A DNA stretch of 8,113 nucleotides from Anaerolineaceae bacterium (GTDB lineage: Bacteria > Chloroflexota > Anaerolineae > Anaerolineales > Anaerolineaceae). Numbering within the stretch: position 1 is the stretch's first letter; every line of letters begins with the position of its first letter. This document shows positions 1-6,815 of the stretch, piece after piece. Made by a program: the position numbers and the translations under genes. The notes under the pieces were generated by a model. The model saw nothing but the letters and a program-made list of their open reading frames with translations, ran no database searches and was not told where the DNA came from. The stretch is from NCBI GenBank assembly GCA_003448875.1, contig DLXG01000230.1, positions 1 to 8,113 on the forward strand, in the 5' to 3' direction.

Positions 1-46
1 TCTATTTTGCATTGACACCTTTCCGCTGCCATAAGGTTCGGAAATC

Positions 47-66
47 ATTTGCTCTTCAAGGCAAAT
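47..66. promoter_or_regulatory. Small inverted repeat beside the -35 of the kinase operon promoter (possible operator)
   Basis: ATTTGC at 47-52 is mirrored by GCAAAT at 61-66 around an 8-nt centre that itself contains CTT-C-AAG. The right arm touches the -35 hexamer. No T-run follows it on the + strand, so it does not look like an intrinsic terminator. A repressor or activator site is possible, but six-base arms occur by chance and no binding protein can be named. Confidence 0.25.
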
Positions 67-94
67 TGTCCTGCTATACTGACCATGCTATAAT
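66..94 (+). promoter_or_regulatory. Sigma-70-type extended -10 promoter for the kinase-LysM-LCP operon
   Basis: TTGTCC (66-71, 4/6 match to TTGACA) lies 17 bp from a perfect TATAAT (89-94), which is preceded by TGC and so forms an extended -10. A second extended -10-like element, TGC-TATACT (72-80), sits 14 bp upstream in the same orientation. The predicted transcription start is near 101, which leaves only about 15 nt before the ATG at 116. No Shine-Dalgarno sequence is visible in that leader. Confidence 0.6.
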
Positions 95-115
95 CTCATC
101 TGAATATCCCATGCC

Positions 116-2476
116 ATGAACACAGTGATTACTCAAATATTCAGCCTGATCACACAACCACCCGGGAATCTGATCTTTCATCTGATTCTGGTGTTTTCGA
201 TTCTCACCGGTTTACAAACCACTGTTTTACTCCGCACCCCTGAAAATCAAGCCATCACCCGCCGATTAATCACCGGTTTTCTCATTCTTATCGCCGGTCA
301 GGTGATTCTCTTCCTGTTCAGTGCGTTAATCTGGCAGAAGTTACTCCCAAATCCAGTTATTCTTTTTCCGCTTGACCGAGCCATCACCTTTCTTTCCATT
401 GCCGTTGCTGCCTGGATGTGGAACTTTTCTCATCCTCATCGCAGAGCAGATGTGGCTTTAATTTCCCTTGTTTTACTCACATTAATACTCTTTTTCGTTG
501 ATCTCACCCTTCGGGCTAATGGGCTGAATTCGTCTCCTCTTGAATGGATCTGGTCACTGGCAAATCTTATCGTTGTCAGCCTCTCGCTATTGCTCTTAAT
601 TGGCTCCAGACACAAACTTTGGGAAACCGGACTGTCGTTTTTCCTAATCATATTTGCAGGCTCACTTGCCAGTTTGTTTAACCTGCCAAATGAAGGTAAT
701 TTTTCTGCCACTATGCGGCTGGCGTTATTGTGTGCCTTTCCGTTGCTTCCTTCAATTGGAAAGTTACTGGTACAGGCGGCAGTCACGCCTCCAATCCAAC
801 CAGAGGTAAAACCGGAGTCAAAACCACTCCGAAGCCCATCGGCCGAAAGCCGCCTCATACTCCCCTGGCTGCACCTGACGACAACCAGAGCGTCTCAAGA
901 AGCAATTACTCTGCTTACCACTGCCATCGGTAAGACCTTTTCTTCCGATTTAACTTTCCTTATTAGACAGGAAAATCCATACCGCCCAATTCTCCTCGAA
1001 GCCGGCTATGACCTGATTCGCGATGAGGCTTTACCTCCTTTACAGTTAGAAGCAGAAAACTGTCCGCTGATTAGTAATTCACTGCAAAAAGGAAAAGCCC
1101 TGAAAATTATCGCCGAAGATGAGAACCAGCCACAAGACTTGCTTTCTCTCACAAAAGCAGTTGGGCTGGCTGTTCCCGGCCATGTTCTCCTCTCCCCTAT
1201 TCCAGACTTAACGGATGGTAAGAGGGCCATTCTTTTATTCACTCCTTACTCAAAACACCAATGGACGGTTGAAGAGCAGGTTCTCCTCACAACCATTACC
1301 GATAACCTTTCAGAATTCATTACAAAAATATTGGAGGAGGAGAATAAAGAAAAAAATCTCCAGGCCTTGCAGGAGCAATTAAAACTCTCGCAAGAACAAA
1401 TCAAAACCCTGGAACAGAAATTGATCGAGACTCGCCAGCCCGCAGCAGACCTCAACATTTCAGCATCACCCAATGGTGAATCTGCATTGGAAATTGCCGG
1501 ACTGCTTGCCATTCAGCGCGAAGCTCAGGAAACCATTCAGCGATTGGAAACCGAGAACCGCTCTTTGCGGGACGCATTGAGAGATCTCAAGGGTAAGGCT
1601 GTAGCCTCATCAGAAGTCGAACATCTCGAACGAGAATTGAGACAGGCCCTTGAGGAAGTAGCCCGCCTGCAGAATGCCCTCGCCAATGCGAACATGCGCA
1701 TTGTTGAACTTCAATCCACTTCGGGACAAAGTACGGATATCAACGTCAAAGATTCCGAGGCCGTTCTTTCCATCATTCAAGAATTGCGCCAGCCCGTCTC
1801 ATCTGTGATCGGCTATACCGATTTATTAATCAACGAAACAACCGGCAACCTCACCCAGCAGCAACGCAAATTCCTTGAACGAATCCGTTCTTCTTCGGAT
1901 CGAATGCAAACCTTGCTGGACGATTTATTGCAAACTTCAGTATTTAATATCAGTCCAATTGAGTTAGCCCCGCAGCCGCTCGATGTGGAAACTCTTTTGG
2001 ATCAGGCCATTACGGATATGTCGGATTTGCTGCGGGAGAAAGAGATCAACCTGCTGGTGGATATTCCCCCCGATTTACCAACCTTTTATGCCGATCGGGA
2101 TGCGCTCCATCAGGTTCTTATCCACCTGCTTCAAAATGCTGGTAGTGCTACCCCGCCAGAAGGCAATATAACTTTGAAAGTAAAAGTCGAACAGGGAGAG
2201 AAAAGTACCCTATTCGTGCTCTTCCAGATTACCGATGAAGGTGGTGGAATTTCACCTGACGAATTATCGCGCGTTTTTTCTCGGCGCATCAAGAATGGCT
2301 CACCAGCAATTCGAGGGATTGGTGATACTGGGGTAGGGCTTTCGATTGCCAAGACATTGGTCGAAGCGCACGGTGGCAGAATTTGGGTGGAAAGTGACGG
2401 GGAAAAAACCTCAACCTTCAGTATCTTATTGCCGGTCAAAACTCCCGCCTTTAGCACAACCGCTCTGGTTTCCTAG
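116..2476 (+). CDS. Seven-TM, GAF, coiled-coil histidine kinase-like sensor with H-box His replaced by Gln
   Basis: This 786-aa membrane protein has a sensor-kinase architecture. About seven hydrophobic segments (approx. 18-38, 51-73, 84-103, 113-131, 145-163, 171-190, 201-220) are followed by a Pro-rich linker, a GAF-like domain (about 260-405), long Gln/Glu/Leu-rich coiled coils (about 405-440 and 462-535), a HisKA-like dimerisation domain (about 547-610) and a C-terminal HATPase_c domain. The ATP-binding boxes look intact: N-box Asn674, G1 Asp707 in DEGGG, and G2 GVGLS at 739-743 followed by VEAHGG. The H-box reads IIQELRQPVSSVIGYTDLL, with Gln555 where the phosphoacceptor His belongs; the next Glu and the conserved Pro560 remain. 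It may therefore bind ATP without autophosphorylating. The ATG at 116 was chosen because an upstream ATG at 111 stops after one sense codon. It is the first gene of a three-gene envelope operon. Its signal is unknown. Confidence 0.9.
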   Translation: MNTVITQIFSLITQPPGNLIFHLILVFSILTGLQTTVLLRTPENQAITRRLITGFLILIAGQVILFLFSALIWQKLLPNPVILFPLDRAITFLSIAVAAWMWNFSHPHRRADVALISLVLLTLILFFVDLTLRANGLNSSPLEWIWSLANLIVVSLSLLLLIGSRHKLWETGLSFFLIIFAGSLASLFNLPNEGNFSATMRLALLCAFPLLPSIGKLLVQAAVTPPIQPEVKPESKPLRSPSAESRLILPWLHLTTTRASQEAITLLTTAIGKTFSSDLTFLIRQENPYRPILLEAGYDLIRDEALPPLQLEAENCPLISNSLQKGKALKIIAEDENQPQDLLSLTKAVGLAVPGHVLLSPIPDLTDGKRAILLFTPYSKHQWTVEEQVLLTTITDNLSEFITKILEEENKEKNLQALQEQLKLSQEQIKTLEQKLIETRQPAADLNISASPNGESALEIAGLLAIQREAQETIQRLETENRSLRDALRDLKGKAVASSEVEHLERELRQALEEVARLQNALANANMRIVELQSTSGQSTDINVKDSEAVLSIIQELRQPVSSVIGYTDLLINETTGNLTQQQRKFLERIRSSSDRMQTLLDDLLQTSVFNISPIELAPQPLDVETLLDQAITDMSDLLREKEINLLVDIPPDLPTFYADRDALHQVLIHLLQNAGSATPPEGNITLKVKVEQGEKSTLFVLFQITDEGGGISPDELSRVFSRRIKNGSPAIRGIGDTGVGLSIAKTLVEAHGGRIWVESDGEKTSTFSILLPVKTPAFSTTALVS

Positions 2477-3343
2477 ATGAATCGAGTTTTACGCGGTTCC
2501 CTTCCCGTATTCACCTCATTTGCTCTGGTCTTACTCGTCATTGGAGCAATGATTGCCAGCCTGTCTGAAGGCCAGTTCCTTGTTACACCAACACCCTCAC
2601 CTTTCCCAACCCTGCCTCCACCCAACCTTACTCCAATCGGACAAATTCAATCTCCCACCGTAGACATTGCCACCAATACCCTTCTTCCCCCGACTCAAAC
2701 CACCTGTCCCCCGCCCGACGGCTGGCAAGCCTATATTGTCCAGGCCGGAGATACTCTGGCTGAACTGGCCAACCAGCACGGTATTACCCTTCAGGATTTA
2801 CTGGCAGCCAACTGCTTATCATCCACAATCAGCATAACAGGTGCGCGAATCTTCTTGCCTCCGCACAATACCTTAACCCTAACGCCTTTTTCCACCATTT
2901 CGCTAACCGTTTCACCCACCGCCGCCCGTTGTGCCCCACCCAGAGGATGGGTGCGTTACACCGTCAAACCGGGAGATACATTAACCCGTATAAGCGGCCT
3001 TTACCGGGTTTCGGTGTGGGAATTGAAAGTGGCGAACTGCCTGTGGAGCGATTATATTCGGGCCGGGCAACGGCTTTACGTTCCTAACGTCGCAACCAGT
3101 ACATTTACGGATATGCCGGAGCAGCCACAACCTACTCAGCCCGTCCTTCCCAGCGCCACTCATACCCCTCCACCATCAACTACCCCTAGCCCTTTACCTC
3201 CACCCACCCAAACCCCCACCCCAATTCCCAGCGGAACCTTTACTTCCACTGCAACGTCTACACCTACGGATACAGATACTCCTGCACCCTCTTTAACAAA
3301 CACACCTGAACCAACCGTCACAGAAACAACCGTTACCCCTTGA
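2477..3343 (+). CDS. Membrane-anchored protein with two LysM domains and a Pro/Thr-rich tail
   Basis: This 288-aa protein is predicted to lie outside the cytoplasmic membrane and bind N-acetylglucosamine-containing glycan such as peptidoglycan. Residues 10-29 form a hydrophobic anchor or uncleaved signal, followed by a Pro/Thr linker. Two LysM domains lie at about 86-129 and 161-203, recognised by YIVQAGDTL and YTVKPGDTL, the 'LLAANCL'/'LKVANCL' helices, and closing 'IFLP'/'LYVP' strands. Each domain is preceded by C-x-PP-x-GW and carries a Cys pair of identical spacing (Cys77/Cys113, Cys152/Cys188), suggesting one disulfide per module. Residues about 208-288 are low-complexity Pro/Thr/Ser, resembling a wall-spanning or O-glycosylated stalk. 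There is no catalytic domain. The ATG directly abuts the kinase TAG stop and no clear Shine-Dalgarno sequence is seen, so translation is probably coupled to the kinase gene. Its partner may be the LCP lipoprotein encoded next. Confidence 0.88.
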   Translation: MNRVLRGSLPVFTSFALVLLVIGAMIASLSEGQFLVTPTPSPFPTLPPPNLTPIGQIQSPTVDIATNTLLPPTQTTCPPPDGWQAYIVQAGDTLAELANQHGITLQDLLAANCLSSTISITGARIFLPPHNTLTLTPFSTISLTVSPTAARCAPPRGWVRYTVKPGDTLTRISGLYRVSVWELKVANCLWSDYIRAGQRLYVPNVATSTFTDMPEQPQPTQPVLPSATHTPPPSTTPSPLPPPTQTPTPIPSGTFTSTATSTPTDTDTPAPSLTNTPEPTVTETTVTP

Positions 3344-3345
3344 GG
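3342..3345 (+). promoter_or_regulatory. Shine-Dalgarno site of the LCP gene, overlapping the upstream stop codon
   Basis: GAGG lies 8 nt before the ATG at 3354 and overlaps the TGA stop (3341-3343) of the LysM gene. This fixes the LCP start and suggests that ribosomes terminating on the LysM gene can reinitiate here. Confidence 0.65.
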
Positions 3346-3353
3346 AAATTGGA

Positions 3354-4379
3354 ATGCGAAAATTTTTTTGGTTAGTGGTCTTAATTCTGATTATTACTGC
3401 GGCATGCAACTTGCCGGTTTCCAACTTTAGCGGCCAGCCCAGTCCGCGGGCTGTTGCTCAACGCATTGTTACCCAGGACCCAAACGCACCGCCAACTCCT
3501 ACCCCTTTTATGCCGCTTGCGCCAACTCCGACGCCTGATGCACAAGAATCCACACCTCCCGCTCTCACACCCGCCCCAGAACAACAAAGCACACCTCCCC
3601 CGCTTGTTCAACCGGCAGACACCATCAGTATCCTGATTCTTGGTTCAGATTGGCGTCCAAATGCCGGTTTCCGTACAGATGTAATCATTCTAACCATCGT
3701 CAACACTCGAACCGGGGCGGTCAGCATGGTTTCCTTTCCGCGTGATTTGTATGTAGAAATCCCCGGTGTCGGTCAGCAGAGAATCAACACTTCCCAGCAA
3801 TTTGGCGGTTTTTCACTCACTCAAGCCACCTTCCAGAATAACTTTGGCATTAAGCCCGAATATTATGTGATGACCAATTTTCAAGGGTTTATCAATATCA
3901 TTGACCGGTTGGGCGGGATAGAGGTAGAAACAGCCAGAAACCTCACCGATACCTGCAAATTGCCCCAGGCCGTTAATGGTTACTGTTCGGTTGGACCCGG
4001 CCGGGTTTACATGAACGGTGAAACCGCCCTATGGTATGTTCGTTCACGCTACAGCTCCAGCGATTTCGACCGCACCCGCCGCGCCCAAGAAGTCATGCTG
4101 GCGGTCTTTAAGAAGTTGATGAGTCTGGATGCCATATCCAAAGCGCCCCAGTTATACCAGGAATTTCGGAGTAATGTCGAAACGGACATCCCTCTCGATC
4201 TGGCATTGAAACTGGCCGGCTTCGCACCGGGACTGGTATCCAACCCCGAAAAGATTAATCGGTATGCCATAGGCCCCTCAGATGTATGGCATTACACCAC
4301 CGATACCGGCGCTCAGGTGTTGATCCCCATTCAGGAACGCGTTCAAGCAATTCTTACGGAAGCCTATCAGGTCAAATAG
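3354..4379 (+). CDS. LytR-CpsA-Psr (LCP) family lipoprotein, predicted wall glycopolymer transferase
   Basis: This 341-aa protein belongs to the LCP family, whose members transfer undecaprenyl-linked anionic glycopolymers onto peptidoglycan outside the membrane. The N-terminus has a basic-hydrophobic signal ending in ITAAC (Cys18), a relaxed lipobox, so it is probably lipid-anchored rather than held by the usual single TM helix. A Pro/Thr-rich linker (about 41-88) leads to the LCP core (about 92-260): ILILGSDWRP, then FRTDVIILTIVN (Arg107, Asp109), VSFPRDLYVEIPG (Arg130, Asp131) and the late SRYSSSDFDRTRRAQEV motif (Arg232, Asp237, Asp239, Arg240, Arg243). These match the charged pocket that binds the lipid pyrophosphate and metal in known LCP structures. 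Cys201 and Cys211 may form a disulfide. Residues about 260-341 are a helical tail of unrecognised type. It is the last gene of the kinase-LysM operon. The family call is firm; the polymer transferred is unknown. Confidence 0.92.
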   Translation: MRKFFWLVVLILIITAACNLPVSNFSGQPSPRAVAQRIVTQDPNAPPTPTPFMPLAPTPTPDAQESTPPALTPAPEQQSTPPPLVQPADTISILILGSDWRPNAGFRTDVIILTIVNTRTGAVSMVSFPRDLYVEIPGVGQQRINTSQQFGGFSLTQATFQNNFGIKPEYYVMTNFQGFINIIDRLGGIEVETARNLTDTCKLPQAVNGYCSVGPGRVYMNGETALWYVRSRYSSSDFDRTRRAQEVMLAVFKKLMSLDAISKAPQLYQEFRSNVETDIPLDLALKLAGFAPGLVSNPEKINRYAIGPSDVWHYTTDTGAQVLIPIQERVQAILTEAYQVK

Positions 4380-4404
4380 TTCTGCCTGCCCGGTAAAAAA
4401 TGAT

Positions 4405-4433
4405 TTGACTTTCGCCGAGTTCTGTTGTACACT
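4405..4433 (+). promoter_or_regulatory. Sigma-70-type promoter for the recombinase-like gene
   Basis: TTGACT (4405-4410, 5/6) and TACACT (4428-4433, 4/6) are separated by the ideal 17 bp, within the 98-bp gap after the LCP gene. The predicted start is near 4440, giving a leader of about 38 nt that contains the AAGGGG ribosome site. A TTG codon at 4436 that would extend the reading frame by 14 codons lies at or before this transcription start, which supports the ATG at 4478. Confidence 0.55.
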
Positions 4434-4462
4434 CATTGCAGAATAGGCTATACGAAAATCAA

Positions 4463-4467
4463 AGGGG
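4463..4467 (+). promoter_or_regulatory. Shine-Dalgarno site that decides the recombinase-like start
   Basis: AGGGG, inside the purine run AAAGGGGA (4461-4468), lies 10 nt before the ATG at 4478. It is the only good ribosome site near the start of this frame, and it argues against the upstream in-frame TTG at 4436. Confidence 0.6.
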
Positions 4468-4477
4468 ATCGTGGACT

Positions 4478-5398
4478 ATGTCTTCCGAATCTTCACCATC
4501 CATTCACATCACCTCCCAAACTCCCTTACTGCCCGCTATCCGTTCATGGGAAATTTATTTGCTTGATCAGGGCAAATCTCCATACACGGTTAGAGCGTTT
4601 CAAAACGATTTACAACTGCTTGCCGGTTATTTGCCGCCAGATCGCGCAATCGGCGCCATTAGCACCCGTGATTTGAACAATTTTCTCAACTGGCTGCAAC
4701 AGGGCCGCGGTGTACCCTGCAGCCCGAAAAGTCTTTCAAGAAGGATAACCTCAATAAAGTCCTTCTTCCGCTGGCTGCACCAATCCGGCCGTATTCTGGT
4801 TGACCCGGCTGAAAAAGTGGTGCAGCAATCGGTGATCAGTCCCCTACCCACCGTCTTAACGGACGAGGAAGTAGAGAAGGTACTGGAAGTTGCCAATGGG
4901 TATCGTGCTGCCAAAAAACCGGATGCCCGTCCTTATACCTTATTACTTCTGTTACTTTCAACCGGGATTAAGAAAGGCGAGTGTCTGTCCATCCAGACAA
5001 ACCATATTGATTTAGAAGCACCGGGCGGTCCCATCCTGTTTGTTCGCTACGCCAGTCCGCGTAACCGGTACAAAGAACGCAAGATCCCCCTGCCGGAAGA
5101 ATGGGTTGCCGCTTATCAGGAATATCTCATCCAATATCAACCCAAAGATGTCATCTTTCCATGGTCACCCAGACGTTTGGAGTATCTATTGGAAGATATT
5201 GGGGAGGAAGCCGGCCTTGAAAAACATCTTTCTTTTGATATGTGCCGCTGGACTTGTGCCTTGCGGGACTGGAAATCAGATATGAATCGTGAGCATTTGC
5301 GCCAAAAATTAGGAATTTCCAAAATCCAATGGCGCGAAGTGAGTATGAAATTGAAACAGCTCAGCCAGTTAGACGAAAAAACGACTAAACCCGGCTAA
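4478..5398 (+). CDS. Tyrosine recombinase-fold protein lacking the catalytic tyrosine (probably inactive XerC/D-like)
   Basis: This 306-aa protein has the two-domain layout of XerC/D-type integrases. The N-terminal SAM-like core-binding domain (about 15-105) includes IRSWEIYLLDQGKSPYTVRAF and SIKSFFRWLHQSG, and the catalytic-fold domain (about 122-295) starts at PTVLTDEEVEKVLEVA. Alignment by eye against family motifs shows heavy loss of the active site. In 'TGIKKGE' the first catalytic Arg is Lys165. The beta-hairpin Lys appears kept (Lys199 in YKERKIPLP). The HxxR box is DMCR, so His is Asp254 while Arg257 stays. LGH is LGISK, so His/Trp is Ile280. The nucleophilic Tyr position is Ser289. 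The frame is undamaged, with its own promoter and ribosome site, so it does not look like a decaying pseudogene. DNA binding without strand cleavage is my inference. It overlaps tilS tail to tail by 14 bp. No attachment site or cargo genes are visible. Confidence 0.85.
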   Translation: MSSESSPSIHITSQTPLLPAIRSWEIYLLDQGKSPYTVRAFQNDLQLLAGYLPPDRAIGAISTRDLNNFLNWLQQGRGVPCSPKSLSRRITSIKSFFRWLHQSGRILVDPAEKVVQQSVISPLPTVLTDEEVEKVLEVANGYRAAKKPDARPYTLLLLLLSTGIKKGECLSIQTNHIDLEAPGGPILFVRYASPRNRYKERKIPLPEEWVAAYQEYLIQYQPKDVIFPWSPRRLEYLLEDIGEEAGLEKHLSFDMCRWTCALRDWKSDMNREHLRQKLGISKIQWREVSMKLKQLSQLDEKTTKPG

Positions 5399-6809
5399 GC
5401 TTCAGGTGTAATATCCGCCTTGTGTTTTGTAAAAGACGAAATTCATCAGCGATCTGCAATCCGGGCAGCCATACCACCTTGTCCCCACAAAAGACAACCG
5501 GGTAATTCAAACGCTGCGGGCGCGGTACTTTTCTTTCGCTCAAAAAATCTGCGATTTTGACGCTTCCTTTGTTCATGCCCAGCGGGCGAAAACGATCTCC
5601 CGGCTTCCATGTACGCATTACTAAAGGAAATTGGACTTTATCCGCATCCAGCCATGCTTCAAAGGGGTTATCTTTCCACGTTGGTGGAAGGGCATTCGGC
5701 AAAAGCAGCTCCGCTTGCAAAAGCCATTCATCCCCCACTTTCACCTCCCCTGCACCGGCCAGCACATATTCCCTATCCGGTGGGATGGACGGTAACTCCA
5801 TCGTGGTAATAGCAGCAGTTTCATCTTTCAAGTAGATCCATTCCTGAGCAAACACAAGTTCCACCCCATCCCCTATTTGAACCGTACCCGTGCGCCGGTC
5901 GGAACGGATTTCGTTAACAGCAAGGTTCAAACTCTGCCAGTCAATATTTTCACAGGCGGGCTTGATCTCAGCGATAGCCTCTCTTAGCACAAGGCTGAGC
6001 ATTTCCTCGGGCAGTTGCTTCAATTTTCCTGCTGAAAAAGATAACCACTGCCCTTGTCGTCGTTCCACACAGACTTCGTTCAAAGTATTTTCGACAATCG
6101 GTTTGACTACCCGCAAATGATCATTGACTACCCGACTCATTGTCCATATTCTGGCCTTGATTTGAGGGTTATATTCCTGTAAAACAGGAATCAATTCATG
6201 CCGAATGCGGTTACGGGTAAATTCAAGGCTCTGATTAGAGGCATCTTCCAGCGGCTGGATGTCGTGTTGCCGGCAATATTGCTCAATTTCTCTCCGCCAG
6301 ATATTCAATAAGGGTCGAATGAGGGGTATGGATGTAGAATACTCCTGCAAGGTAGTCCGAAAATCCATTCCTCTTAACCCATCTACGCCGCTGCCTCGGA
6401 TCAAATGCAGCAGCACGGTTTCTACCTGATCATCGGCCGTATGCCCTACCGCAACTGCCTTGGCTTGTTTCTCTTCGGCGGTTTTGAATAAAAAACGGTA
6501 GCGCGCCTGCCGTGCTGCCGCCTCAATGGAACAATGAGCCGCCTTTGCCAGACGATGCACATCCTCTTGACCGGAGATAAACCCCTTCGCTCCCCAGGCC
6601 TCTGCCATTTGACGAACGACAATTAATTCCTGTTTCGATTCAGGCCGCAGTTGATGGTCAAAATAAACCACCCACACCGGAATTCTTAAACGACAGAATA
6701 AATGAAGCAGGGTCAGGCTGTCTGCCCCGCCGGAAACCCCAACCACAATAGGCTCATCAAGAAGAATTTTGCAGCGATCCAGCAAAGTTTCCTTAAATTT
6801 TTCAAGCAC
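5385..6809 (-). CDS. tilS: tRNA(Ile)-lysidine synthetase
   Basis: This cytoplasmic enzyme ligates lysine to C34 of the CAU-anticodon tRNA-Ile using ATP, so that the tRNA reads AUA and is charged with Ile. It is normally essential. The 474-aa protein shows the PP-loop SGGADS (26-31) after VVGV, the family signature GHTADDQVETVLLHLIRGSG (122-141), then IRPLL (164-168) and FTRNRIRHELIPVL (197-210). A central substrate-binding region follows, and the C-terminal tRNA-binding domain contains RTWKPGDRFRPLG (399-411) and KIADFLSERKVPRPQR. The length is slightly above the usual 430-460. The start is GTG at 6809. An upstream ATG (6817-6815) is in another frame, and no in-frame alternative or Shine-Dalgarno sequence is seen. 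A -10 box ends only 6 nt before the GTG, implying a leaderless transcript. It is a stand-alone gene here, without the hpt and ftsH neighbours common elsewhere. Confidence 0.96.
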   Translation of the reverse strand: MLEKFKETLLDRCKILLDEPIVVGVSGGADSLTLLHLFCRLRIPVWVVYFDHQLRPESKQELIVVRQMAEAWGAKGFISGQEDVHRLAKAAHCSIEAAARQARYRFLFKTAEEKQAKAVAVGHTADDQVETVLLHLIRGSGVDGLRGMDFRTTLQEYSTSIPLIRPLLNIWRREIEQYCRQHDIQPLEDASNQSLEFTRNRIRHELIPVLQEYNPQIKARIWTMSRVVNDHLRVVKPIVENTLNEVCVERRQGQWLSFSAGKLKQLPEEMLSLVLREAIAEIKPACENIDWQSLNLAVNEIRSDRRTGTVQIGDGVELVFAQEWIYLKDETAAITTMELPSIPPDREYVLAGAGEVKVGDEWLLQAELLLPNALPPTWKDNPFEAWLDADKVQFPLVMRTWKPGDRFRPLGMNKGSVKIADFLSERKVPRPQRLNYPVVFCGDKVVWLPGLQIADEFRLLQNTRRILHLKLSRV

Positions 6810-6815
6810 GTTTTC

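Noticed and set aside
12..40. Perfect TTGACA at 12-17 as a -35 box
   Set aside because: No acceptable -10 box lies 16-18 bp downstream (GGTTCG at the ideal position). The better promoter is at 66-94.
436..858. 140-codon open frame on the - strand inside the kinase gene
   Set aside because: Antisense to a well-supported membrane and linker region, with no recognisable domain or ribosome site and unconvincing composition. It is a frame shadow.
3121..3340. Pro/Thr codon repeats in the LysM tail as a tandem DNA repeat or CRISPR-like array
   Set aside because: The periodicity comes from low-complexity protein sequence. There is no constant-length repeat unit or spacer structure.
4371..4409. Inverted repeat GTCAAAT / ATTTGAC around the end of the LCP gene as a terminator
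   Set aside because: Seven-bp AT-rich arms with a 25-nt loop and no following T-run. The right arm overlaps the -35 of the next promoter, so it is probably chance.
4436..4477. Upstream TTG start extending the recombinase-like protein by 14 residues
   Set aside because: The TTG lies at or upstream of the predicted transcription start and has no Shine-Dalgarno sequence, whereas the ATG at 4478 has AGGGG 10 nt before it.
4478..5398. Active integrase of a genomic island inserted near tilS
   Set aside because: The catalytic Tyr and other residues are missing. No tRNA gene, direct repeats, excisionase or cargo genes are seen, and base composition does not visibly differ from the neighbours.
5557..5835. 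Open frames of 66-92 codons on the + strand inside tilS
   Set aside because: They lie antisense to the conserved TilS C-terminal and substrate-binding regions and show no motif of their own.
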